A stretch of DNA of 64,000 bases, taken from Candidula unifasciata (lineage: Eukaryota; Mollusca; Gastropoda; Stylommatophora; Geomitridae). Position numbers and translations under genes: made by a program. Every line of letters begins with the position of its first letter. The first letter of the stretch is position 1. Shown here piece after piece: positions 1 to 12,500 of this stretch. The DNA is taken from the NCBI GenBank assembly GCA_905116865.2, contig CAJHNH020001112.1, forward strand, positions 383,001 through 447,000, written 5' to 3'. The notes under the pieces are model-generated. The model was not told the origin of the DNA. It did not search any database and worked only from the letters and a program-made list of their open reading frames with translations.

Positions 1-160
1 TTAATTACATGCAGATTGTTGGTTCCTTGCCTCTCAGGCAGATGCAATCTGACTTCAAAAGAAGCCCCCAGTTAGTCAACTCTTACTACGTGCTTGTGAG
101 GAGCGGTGGGTCAATTCATGAGTCAGTGACGGGCCGTGGCTGGCGTCATCGGGTCGGGCT
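1..160 (+). mobile_element. SINE family A, partial copy
   Basis: It matches the distal half of the interspersed family best seen at 63,665-63,940 (landmarks TTGGTTCCTTGCCTCT, GGCAGATGCA and GTGGGTC). It is truncated by the window start. The first 15 bp of a hAT MITE end (CAGTGGTTCTCAAAC) lie just after it at 174-188. Confidence 0.6.
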
Positions 161-511
161 TCTTGCTTTAACACAGTGGTTCTCAAACCTCGACAGTGGC
201 GGGAAAGACTATTTAAATTTTAACGTATTTACGTGCCTTCTTCAATAATTTCACAATTTTTAGCCACTTGATTATTGCCGGATTCCCCTGATATACGCCC
301 TGGCACCCACTTTGAGAATAAACGCATCGTTGCACCTAGTGACGTCAGCAACGGTTTCAGCTAGCCCTATTCTTGTCAATGGGGCCGCGGTCTACACGGG
401 GAGAGCCGTCAACATGAATTGCATCGTGTCCACTAGCCTGTAAGTCACAGAGCCGCCATGAATGTCGTGTCCATGTTTAAGTGATGATAAAGGTTTGGTG
501 ACTATTTTCAG

Positions 512-586
512 AACCCTCTGGAGCTTTAGCTGCAAAAACTACATCTCTAAATAACAGTGCTCTGAACTCAACGGTTACAAGCACAG
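512..586 (+). CDS. KIFC1: KIFC1 exon A (tail region)
   Basis: Acceptor ttttcag ends at 511 and donor gtaaga starts at 587. Only one frame is open across the 75 bp: two leading bases, then 24 codons rich in Ser, Thr, Ala and Asn, then one leftover G completed by the next exon. This fits the unstructured, variable N-terminal tail. It is the most 5' exon found; the real start codon is not in the window. Confidence 0.75.
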
Positions 587-3500
587 GTAAGATATAATCT
601 TAAAGCAGATTTAAATTTAATTATTATACTGCTGGCACCTTTGTCTTTTCAGATGATGGTAGAAAAACTGCCATTTCTGTTTGTATTGACCACTTTTGTT
701 GTCTAGCAGGTGGGTCTCTGAGTCTGAAGATTTAGGGCCACGCCAGCTTAGATTGTAGTTTTGCCCCTGGCATTTAAAAAAAATCCACAGCCTTACAGAA
801 AACTTAAACCTGGGTCTCCCCATGAAAGCCTAGCACTCTTGACCGTTCAGTCAGCCGCTGCAGCTTCCTTGATGTTATAATATTGTGTAATATTACGGCA
901 TATGAATCACAGCTTATGGCGATGGTGAGTCTGACTAGTGACACTACTTGAGTTAAGGAGTCACTAACAATAGATGTGGCATTTCAGGACCATTGATGCC
1001 ATTTTATGTTTTTGTTCTTGTGAAACACTCAGCTCTAAACATGTCTGCATTATTTTCTCCTTTGTTTTTATTCCCCTCCTGATCGTGCCCTCCCAGTCAA
1101 CAATTATTGCATCTCAGTACTTAAATCATTCATAACTGCTGTGACCTGGTAGGAGTAAAGCTGCCTCAGACTCCTAATTGAAATAATGTTCAACATCTGC
1201 TGATTTGGTTACAAAGATTGCCTTTAGTTGCTAGGAAAATTCTTGTGTGCCCACAACTTGATCAGGGGCCTGAATGTTCCGGCAAATTCAAGAGCTGTGC
1301 TGATGGTAGAGCTAGAGGCTAAAGAAAGAAGACCCTTGGAAGGGGGGGGGGGTAACTAAGCGCCCCTTGCAGTAGTTGGTCAATGAGATGATTGGGTTGC
1401 AAGTTGGTCAGGCATATTTTAACCCACTCTGTCCAGAACTTCCTTAATGTTAAACCTGAGTTACTTCTTCTATAAATCCATATTACATTGACATATTTGT
1501 TTGTTCAAGGTGTCTCCAAAAAACGGCCAGCATGGGACCTCAAGGGGCGGATCCAGGATATGGAAGCTCATCTGCAGCAGCAAGTAAAGGATAAAACTAG
1601 TTTACAGGTAACTTGTTTTTGTTAGATATGCTGTTGTCATCATTTTTCGGCCATGTTATGAGAAGATGGACAATAGAACATGTTGTGACCACTGGAAAGA
1701 TCTGTGGAAGGAGGGATAGAGGAAGACAACGAGAGAAGATGCTTGAGGGTCTTGTTGCATGGCATGGAGGAGTGTCAGCACACGAGCTGATACATGCTGC
1801 AGGAGATCGCAGATTATGGAGAGGCATGATCGCCCATGCCATTCGGCATGATGATGTTGCTTATTGCTGCATATTTAAAACCAGACTCATGCAGTTTAAA
1901 TGAGACATTTAGGGTTTTTTTTCTTTCTTGCACTTAGATTATGTCAGTGGCTGTTTTCTTTCCCTGTCAACTTCTTTTCAGTATTAGATACTTTTTTGCT
2001 ACAGACTGATTTTAATTTGTATCTTCAGTAACATTTCTGTAGATTTTTTGAGTAATTCGCATCAAGCTTTATACAGTGCTGCTTTTTTTTTTTTTTTTTA
2101 TCGATCACCGGCTGTGAATTCCAGCGGAAGGTCCCGGTTAATCGTCCGTTTGGACTTTTGGCTTTCACCTGGACCTGATTTTTGCGTGTACAACCGTTTT
2201 ACTGTTCCCTGCCTCATGGGCAGCTGTACTCTGACTTCGAAGGAAGACGTCAGGCCTATTTCTAGGGTGACTGGCCATTGTTTTGTGTGGGCGGAGACGT
2301 TGCCTGATTTGTGTGGTGTCCACATTGTCTCCTTCTCCGCAGGTATTGCTCCCTGAGTACCCCTTTGGGACAACCCCTTGTGGAACGGTTAGCCCTCAAG
2401 GGAAGGTAGGGGCAGATCATGGGCATTCCCCGCCATCCAATGAGGCTTCCATGTATGCAGAGCCGGCACATGGCGCTCTGGTTCTGGGCTCACCCAAGGA
2501 ATCGTCACGTCCTGCACATGCCTGCTTAACCTCACAACCGTATCAGGCCTCCTGCTCGACAAGGGCTGCGCCCTCTGGAAGTCAGCGGGGAGCAGCCTGT
2601 GGGTTTTGGACCTTTGTGACCACACGAATAGGTACATTCTTTTTTTCTTCGCACGTTAGATTTTTTTGATGAGCCGTTAGCCCGACAGAATTTTACATCC
2701 TGCGTCAGGCATATCGTTATCAGTTTGGTCCCAACACTCGGGCGAGTGGGCTCTTTGGGTGTGGACATTTGGTCATTTTCCGTTCAATACAAATTGTGAT
2801 GGTCAGATTTTGAGCTTGCTCGTGCGCCGTAGGACAGTGCTGCTGATATCTGCTCTGTCAGTCCATGCTTCTTCATATGCATTGCTTGCCAGTTGGTCTG
2901 CTAGCTCATAAAACTATATGTCAGCATGACCAGGTGCATAGATCCAGATGGGGGGGGGGGGGGGGGGGGGGTTCAAGTGCATTTTTATGTTTTCTACCCA
3001 TTCAGAGCTCATACTACCTGTTACTGTTTTCTGAAGCATGTTTATTGAGTCTGACACAATTACTGCGTGTTGCTGTTTGTACTGCTGCCCACACTAGTGC
3101 TTGGCTGTCTTCATGGTCATGCTTGACACAGCTGCCTGGTAAATGCTGCTATCTTCTTGTAGTTTTCCCCATCCTTAGTGCTGTGTATGTCCATGCTGAT
3201 CTTGATCCGAGCTTCATGGACCCATCTGTATAGACTATGATGCCTTCTCTGTATGAATGCTGATCTGTCAGTTGCCTTATCTCTCTGTTTACAGCTGTAG
3301 GAATCTGATTCCTACAGTATATCCTCAGACCAACCACATTTTGATAACTTTAATAACATTTCTGTAGATTTCTTAAATAACTCACTTCTGTTAGTTTCTG
3401 CTCCAACCTCATTCTGATAAATGCAACTCCTTCTCTAAGCTTGGTCAGTGGGAATGCCGATAGATAAAAGATTTTCAGAAATAAAACTTATAAATGTGCA

Positions 3501-6500
3501 ATTAAAGCTTTGCAAATATTTACGCCTAAAAGTACAAGCATTGGTATGAACCTGTTGGCCCCAACATGCCTCTAATCAGGCAAAACTGTCTGTTATAAAT
3601 CACAGAGAAGTACCTAAACCAACACTGGCCAGTCCCTAAAAAACTTTTTTTTTAAAGCCATGATGATTTCATAATTTTTTTCTTGTCTTTAGTAATGAAG
3701 ATTGTTTGTTTGTTTGTTTTAGTATCTAGAAGCCATGAGTTGTTAACCCTTAGGCTCGGTATTATGGATATCGCAACCTTTTGGCCTTGATTCCATTTTA
3801 AATACCGTAAATCTGGGAGAAATGTGGCTTTTCTGCCCACCCCCGGGAGTGAACCCGGACCACAAGGAGTTCGTCACCCGCTCACCGCGCAATCCGGTTT
3901 AGCCAACTACGCTAGAGAGAGGGGCTAGTAATGAAGATATGAGCCACATACATTTGTTTTTATATCAGAGAAAAGGTGTATATATATATATATATATTTT
4001 TTTTTTTATTAAAAAAAATGTAAGGGTAGTCAGCATATGGATTGGAGAATTAAACATTCTCAGATCCATATGTTGACCGCTCCCCTTCATTTTGTTTTTG
4101 TAAATAAAATAAAAAAATTCAAAATATGTATTGGTGACCTATGTTTTTTTTTAAGGGTTAAACTTTCTCTTTCAGCTGAAGGTACATATTCTGTACGGTA
4201 ACTCACTCCCAAAAAAAAAAAATGATTACCCGTAGATTACTGAAAAGCTGCTTTTGATTGAATTCATTCTCCAGAGCGAATTCTCCAAATACAACGAGCG
4301 CATTGGTCAGCTAGAGTCGCTGAATAAACAACTGAGCGGAAATGTGGTTGAAAAGGAGCTGGCCAGTGAATCAGCAATGAAGGAAATTGAGAACTTGAAA
4401 GCAATTCTTAGGTATGGGTTTATTTCATGTTTACTTGGTTTTGATTCTCGTGTATTCTATTTAATTTATCTTTTTTTTTTCTTTTCCAAATTTCTTGCCA
4501 AATATTGTATTCAAATTGAAACAACAAATGAAATGCTCACAAATCCTAAATGTGACTAGAAGAGGCAGGATCAAAACTGATATCAGGAAACCAGTTGGGA
4601 TGGATCCAGTGTTCAACTGTATCAAGAGATAACAGATTAAATAGTTTGAACATGTATCAACACCTACGAAACTGTTGAACACCATCTCTTTGAGTGCCCA
4701 AAACTCAGCAAGACTAGAAAAATGCTACTCCCTTCGAGACCAGACAAGTGGGACACCTTGTACAGAAGGAATGAACAGCTTGTGAAAACATGCAAATTCC
4801 ACTACATGGCATTGGGCCAGAGGTCAAAAGCTCATGCGCCGCTGGATCTATAACAACTGCCGCATGTATCAGTACTATAAGATAGCACAACACAAAAAGT
4901 CATATCATTTAGACACAACAGAAGTCACCTAGAGGTCACCTCGCAGGACATGGATAGATGGAATACCAAGGCTGTGAATTCCAACATCCTCTTAGCGCAC
5001 ACTAGGTTTCACGCCAGATATCTCTTCAAAATGAAAAATATAATACTGAAGGGTAGACCCCCTTCCACGAGCATATTGCAAAAATGTATTGATTGGGGGT
5101 TTTCCTTGAAACTCAGTCTGCCTGAGAGGCAAGGAACCAACAGTTTACTCACAAATAAGCAAGATGTGTAAAACGGATGTGCATGTAAAACCTATGTTGT
5201 GGAACAGGACTAAAGTCTAGAAAGTGGGTGAACAACCAGAAGTTTCTGCCAGAGTTTATAGCCCATGGATGTGAAGAAGAAGGGCAGAGCAAAGGTCTAC
5301 AGAGCAGGAGAAGAAAGCCAAAGGTTTTTTTTTTTTTTTTTTTTGCTTAGGTTCTTCCATTATACTTTGCTAGAAGAGTGTACTATCATTCAAAATACCA
5401 CTAACTGAAATAGACAACAGCAATTGGACTTATGGAACAATTGCCATAAAATTTACTTAGTTACTTACTCAGTGATGCCTTGTCTGTCCTAAAGACACTA
5501 AGAAAACAGTCCTTGTACAAACAGTGACTCTCTATTACTAAGTGCAGTCCACAACTTAATAGCTTTCCACTCCACCAGTAGATTCCCAATCACACTGACT
5601 TCGTGGGAAATGGGGTCTACAAAATATGTTACAGCATATGTCACAAAACAGGAAAAAGGCAGTCCTTGCACAATTTATGTTGGGGGGAGGGGGGTCAAAA
5701 TTCATAACATGGAAATGTACAGGTCTCTTTGTTCATGTAGGATAAGCCTGTGTCTGCATTTCTTTCCTGCATGAACTGCAGTCTTCACTGATTCCTGTAC
5801 TTCTCCATCTGCAGCCCGGTCATCCATTGGCTTACCGGTAGATGCCTTTGTTGCCAGTTGTGACTGTATTTTGATCTGTCTCCTTTGATCGCATCAGCAC
5901 TCCAAGAGTTCTTTACAGGGCTATTTGGTGACTATCAATGCTAAGTCATTTTATGTGGTGTATATAACCTAGTCACAATTATAACCTAAGGATCTCCTTC
6001 AGGGATGCTGGTTGAATGGATGATGTTTTATTTGTTCACAAGCCCAGCCAAGTAGACTTCTCTGGTAACTCTTCAGAGGTGTTTCATCTAGAATACCATT
6101 CTCATATGTTATGGGAACATTGTTAGAAGTGTTTTTCATGTTCACTGGCTGAAAACTGCTTTCCACAAATGGACTTTTAATAGTTTTATCCCAGAACTTG
6201 AGTTTTGCGTGCTCATCCATTTTACAGACCTGGCTTATTTGTGTGCAGACTGTTGATCTCTAGCCTCACACACAGATGCACTCTGACTTTTAATTAGTTA
6301 ACTTTTACAACATGCTAAGTTTGTGAGAAGTGGGTCTATTCTTATTTCCTCCTACAATGGGGTCCCAGAACACACATATCGGTCCAGTATTCTGCAGTCT
6401 TAGGTCTTTGCTCACAAGTTACAGATGCTGGTACTTTGTTTTCCCCCCACAATATAGGCAAACAGAGCAGGAACTGGACACAAAGAAGAAGAAATTTCAG

Positions 6501-9500
6501 CAAGAAATTGATGACCTTGAGTTCCTGAAATCAACTCTAGACCGGCAGAAGTCAGCACTTGAGGGAGAACTGAATGCCTCTGTAAAAGAAGTGTCTGTTC
6601 TCAGAATGTCAATTGCAGAGCTCATGGCTTCACAGGCTACCCTACAGAGTGATCTGGAGAACACTAAGGTATTTTGATTGACTGATTCACTAGAATGGAT
6701 TTCTGTCAGGACATGAGAGGCAGTGTGTCTGTCAGGACATGAGAAGCAGTGTGATGTGGAAAACACTGAGGTATTTTGATTGACTGATTCACTAGAACTG
6801 ATGTCTGTCAGGGCATGACAAGCAGTGTGATGTGGAAAACACTGAGGTATTTTGATTGACTGATTCACTAGAATTGATGTCTGTCAGGACATGAGAAGCA
6901 GTGTGATGTGGAAAACGTTGAGGTATTTTGATTGACTGATTCACTAGAACTGATGTCTGTCAGGGCATGACAAGCAGTGTGATGTGGAAAACGTATTTTG
7001 AGGTATTTTTGATTGACTGATTCACTATAATGGATTTCTGTCAGGACATGAGGCAGTGTGATGTGTGCAGACAGCTTCTTGAACCTCTTGTTGTTGTCAT
7101 TACAGTTTTTCTATTTTAAAAGACATGTTAATGATATTACATTTGTCCTTGGAAGGAAAATAGCTTGCTCATCCCCCACAATAGCCTTCCCGAAACATAC
7201 TGTGGTTTTGTATCGATATCTGAATTGTTGAAGTAGAATACAAATCTCGAACCACTACAGATAGAAATGGTGATACATTTGGACAATATTTACACTTGAC
7301 TGGGATGGGGAAGAGAGTTGAGGTAGATTAAACACAACTAGAAGAAACCAGATCAATTGGAATATCAGTGTCATTTATGAAAATGGTAGATCAGCTTTTA
7401 CAGCCCATTTGTTTCAGAATGCTCTAATGCTGTAATTATGTTGTTTTTATCCATCAATAGTCACATCTGTAGACCATTCTTCATATTCTAAAAGTAAATG
7501 ATAATGACTTGAAGGACTAACGAGGCTAGTGTGAGCCAGGAAAGTTGTTTGGTCAACATAGACTGCAGGTGGAAGACATTAGAGGAGGAGTTTGGGCAGC
7601 ATAGACTGCAGAAGGAAGACACTAGAAAGAGAGAGAGTGTGGGCAGCATAGACTGCAGGAGGAAGACACTAGAGAGAGAGTGGGCAGCATAGACTGCAGG
7701 AGGAAGACACTAGAGAGAGAGTTTGGGCAGCATAGACTGCAGGTGGAAGACACTAGAGAGAGAGAGAGAGAGTTTGGGCAGCATAGACTGCAGGAGGAAG
7801 ACACTAGAGAGAGAGAGTTTGGGCAGCATAGACTGCAGGTGGAAGACACTAGAGAGAGAGTTTGGGCAGCATAGACTGCAGGTGGAAGACACTAGAGAGA
7901 GAGTTTGGGCAGCATAGACTGCAGGTGGAAGACACTAGAGAGAGAGAGTTTGGGCAGCATAGACTGCAGGTGGAAGACACTAGAGGAGGAGTTTGGGCAG
8001 CATAGACTGCAGGTGGAAGACACTAGAGAGAGAGAGTTTGGGCAGCATAGACTGCAGGTGGAAGACACTAGAGAGAGAGAGTTTGGGCAGCATAGACTGC
8101 AGGTGTAAGACACCAGAGAGAGAGAGAGAGTGGGCAGCATAGACTGCAGGTGGAAGACACTAGAGAGAGAGAGTTTGGGCAGCATAGACTGCAGGAGGAA
8201 GACACTAGAGAGAGAGAGAGTTTGGGCAGCATAGACTGCAGGTGGAAGACACTAGAGAGAGAGAGAGAGAGAGTGGGCAGCATAGACTGCAGGTGGAAGA
8301 CACTAGAGAGAGAGAGAGAGTGGGCAGCATAGACTGCAGGAGGAAGACACTAGAGGAGGAGTTTGGGCAGCATAGACTGCAGGTGGAAGACACTAGAGGA
8401 GGAGTTTGGGCAGCATAGACTGCAGGTGGAAGACACTAGAGAGAGAGAGAGTTTGGGCAGCATAGATTGCAGGTGGAAGACACTAGAGAGAGAGAGAGTT
8501 TGGGCAGCATAGACTGCAGGTGGAAGACACTAGAGAGAGAGTTTGGGCAGCATAGACTGCAGGTGGAAGACACTAGAGGAGGAGTTTGGGCAGCATAGAC
8601 TGCAGGTGGAAGACACTAGAGAGAGAGAGTTTGGGCAGCATAGACTGCAGGTGGAAGACACTAGAGGAGGAGTTTGGGCAGCATAGACTGCAGGTGGAAG
8701 ACACTATAGAGAGAGAGAGTTTGGGCAGCATAGACTGCAGGTGGAAGACACTAGAGAGAGAGAGTTTGGGCAGCATAGACTGCAGGTGGAAGACACTAGA
8801 GAGAGAGAGTTTGGGCAGCATAGACTGCAGGTGGAAGACACTAATCCAGAAATTTCTTGCTCGGTGGACAACAGGTGGTAGGCACCCGAGGAGGAGTTTG
8901 CCGTGCTGATCTTTCTAGCTTGTCTTTGTTGCTTGCTTTATCAGTGTAGTTTAGTTTTATGTATGTGCATTATTTTGAATTCTCCAGATTCAGCTGAAGA
9001 AAGCTCTCACTGATATTGAAGAACGTAACAAGACTATCTGTGAAAAGACAGAAATCATCAGGCAGAGGGAGGCCAGCATTGAGCTGTTCCAACAGAGGGA
9101 GCGTGGGCATGAGACAGAGAGAAGGAAGCTACACAACACAATACAAGAACTCAAGGTTGGGTTCTTCTTTTCTCTGTTACAATATTCTGTGGTCATAGTG
9201 TTCTAAGGAATAATAAGTAATATTAGTTTAACCTTTTAGGTAATAGGGGTGGGGTCTGTATATCTGAGCTGGCATTTGCAGATGATGTGGCCCTAATTGC
9301 TAAATCAGAGGCACATCTTCAGTCCAGTTTACTTATCTGGAAGAAATAACTCAACAAGAGAATGTTGACCATCAGCATCTCCCAAACTAAAACAATGGTT
9401 CTCTCAAGAGGAGGGAAGAAACACAAGATCATGAGAGGACAATATGCAATGGATCAGGTTCCAGTTCACATACAAGGGAAGTCAATAAGTAAGTCACAAA

Positions 9501-12500
9501 TGGTTATGGGGTGGCAGGAAAATGTAGTGTATGGTTTCTAAATGTGTCATTAGGTGACAGCAACATCAAACTTTTTCTCCGTTTGCTAGGTCTTGCATGC
9601 ACATTCGCAACACAGAAACAAAATAGTGACTATACTTACTGGTTGTACCATCAGAGAACAACGTGCTGTTGTGTGTTTCGTTTTTGGGCCTTCAGATTAC
9701 ATTCATAAAGAAATGCTTCCTGTTTATGCTGTCAAATATTTATCCCGTAAACCAGTGCATAGCTAGGTAAATATCTTTTCTTACGTGCGCTCTAAAATTG
9801 TTTATGAAGTCTGATCTGGTCGTCCTGTTGAGATTGCAACAGACACATCCGTGCAGCGGGTGGACAAGACGATTAGAGGTGACAGACAAGTAGCGGTTGA
9901 CTCTGTAGCAACTGCTCAGATGGTTTGGTTCAGCATACAACATAATGCATGATCGACTTAAATTTTCAAAAGTGCTCAAGGTGAGTACCAAGACAATTGA
10001 TGGACGGACACAAAATGAACCCATTTGGCCTGTCCTTTCAGCATCTTTGCAGATGAAGAAAAATTGCTGAACAGGATACTAGGGACAAATCATGGGTGCA
10101 TCACTACCAGCCAGAATCAAAGAGTGCTTCAATGCAGTGGAAACATCATTTTTCACCTCGTGTTAAAAAATTCAGTTATGCCATCATCAGGGTGGGTTAT
10201 GCTGACAGTGTTCTGAGATTGTCATGGAGTGCTTTTAACCAATTATTTTAAAAACGCTGACAATGGGAATGCTTATTCATACTGTAAAGTTCTGTCAATG
10301 CTTCATGATCTAATTTGAAGAAAATGTCTAGACCTGCGGACTAGAGGAGTACTACAGCCCTGACAGCGGTTTCCACCTTTTTGGCCCACTGAAAACATAC
10401 CTTGGGGGGAGACATTTAGCGAATGACACAGAAGTTGAATGTGAAGTTAAAATGTGGTTTAAAAATAGAGCAGGCAGTTCTATGCAGCAGGTTTAGGAGG
10501 ACTGATAAAACAATGAGACATTGGTGTTGAAAAATAAAGGGACAGTGTATGTGTAAAAATAAATGGTTTTCACGTTGTCAACTTTGGTTTCTTTTTCAAC
10601 AACCATTAGTGACTTACTTGTGGACTTTCCCTCGTGCCTTGGAATAGAAATAAACTAAAGGAAAGCATTAAAGCAGAGTTAGCTACTTGAAAAACAGCAG
10701 CTGGGAGACTTTTCTAGCCACAAACCAAGGGTTTCTCTACAAAAGAGAAATGTACAGTTACGGTGGTTAAAACATGTATGCAGAATAGGGGTGAATCAGC
10801 CACCAAGGCAGGCATGGGAGACCAGGAACCAGAAAAACAAACCTCCCAGACAACCCAGGGTTCGCCGCTGGGAAGACAACATCTGACAGTCTCTGACTGA
10901 CAGAGGACTGGATCAGAGCCTTAAAGAAAACTGTTGGTAGAGAAATCTGGCAATTTCTCTGGCAAACTTCTATACTCTAGGGTAGGAGAGGATCAACTAA
11001 GTAAGTTATACAGATATTACTACTCTGCTGGCCACCCATATGTGTGTTTTATTTATGAAACTGGACTAATTATATTGAAAAACTCCAAACAAATATAACG
11101 AAAAACTATAAGATAATAATATACTTTATAATTGTGAACATATTTACTTCTTTCTTACATACAAACACACATGTGTATGCATACATATATATTTTGTCTT
11201 GAGAAAATGTGAGACAGCCTTGACATTTTTTTGAAGCTTTTGCTGTCATCCTGTTTAGTTAATCTGGTTGTTTTATAGTTGTGCTGAATGCCTGTTTTTT
11301 AATCCAGGGCAATATCCGAGTGTTCTGCCGTGTTCGGCCGCTGCTCGCAGAGGAACAGTTTGGAAATGGTGGTGTCATTTCACACATGAACTTTCCTGAC
11401 ATGGACATGAAGATCTTGGAACTTGACAAGTTGTCAGACATTTCTGTTAATGAGGTTTGGCCATTTTCCATTCTGAGTTTTTCTGACGAAAACGTGCCTT
11501 ATATAGAATTTAAATGCCAAAAGGTGGTTTTACTGCATGAACATAACACATAAAGAATTATATACATTTTCCATCCTGAATGGTTCTTCTGATGTGAACA
11601 TAACTCATATGAAGAATGTTAAACAATTTCTATCCTGAGTGAACATGCCACTATATGAACAAGCTGCAGATCACGGCAGGCAAGATTGTTTTTCACACAG
11701 ACTCGCTGTCAGCCATACAGGCTCTTGAGACCAAACTTACTAACAGCACACTACAAAGTCTAACAAATGAACTTGCTATGTTGTTAAAAAAGGCAGAAAC
11801 TCACCTGCAGTGGATACCATCTCACTGTGGCATCAAAGGCAATGACAGCACTGATGCTTTAGCCAAAGAAACAAACCACAAATCTACCAGCCACTATCTT
11901 TTCCAGAAGTCAAAACTCTCAGTAAGAGAAAATCAGAAACAGATTGGAAAACAACATTGGTTATAACAACGAAAAAAATTTTCTCAAGCACTTGAACAGA
12001 CCAGACCAAGTCGCAGTTTTTTGCTTACACACATGACACTGCAGACTCAATAAACACTCATATAAATTAGGTATGAGCCAAACAGCTTTCTGCCAGTGTC
12101 TTCATGCTGAACAACCTCAAGAACATGTCCTGCAAGACTGTCCTCGCTTGGTGGAGCTGCGGAGCAATATATGGCAAAACAAAGTAGACATGACAACTAA
12201 GCTTTGGGGAAGCCTAAGAGACCTTGAGATGACATCCCAGTTTATTGCCCACAATGTATTATGCGCTTGACCAGAGATCGCTTTTTTGAAGAAGAACATG
12301 CCTTATATAGAGAGTGTTACACATTTTCCACCTGGGTGGTCTGACGTGAACATACCATTTATGAAGAATGTTACACATTTTCTATCCTGGATGGTCTGAC
12401 ATGATCATACCACATATGAATAATGTTTCACATTTTTTATCCTGGATGGTCTGACATAAACATACCATTTATGAAGAATGTTACACATTTGTTATCCTGG

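Noticed and set aside
3836..3925. tRNA gene on the - strand
   Set aside because: Box-like segments only; arms do not fold into a clean cloverleaf. Treated as a SINE head.
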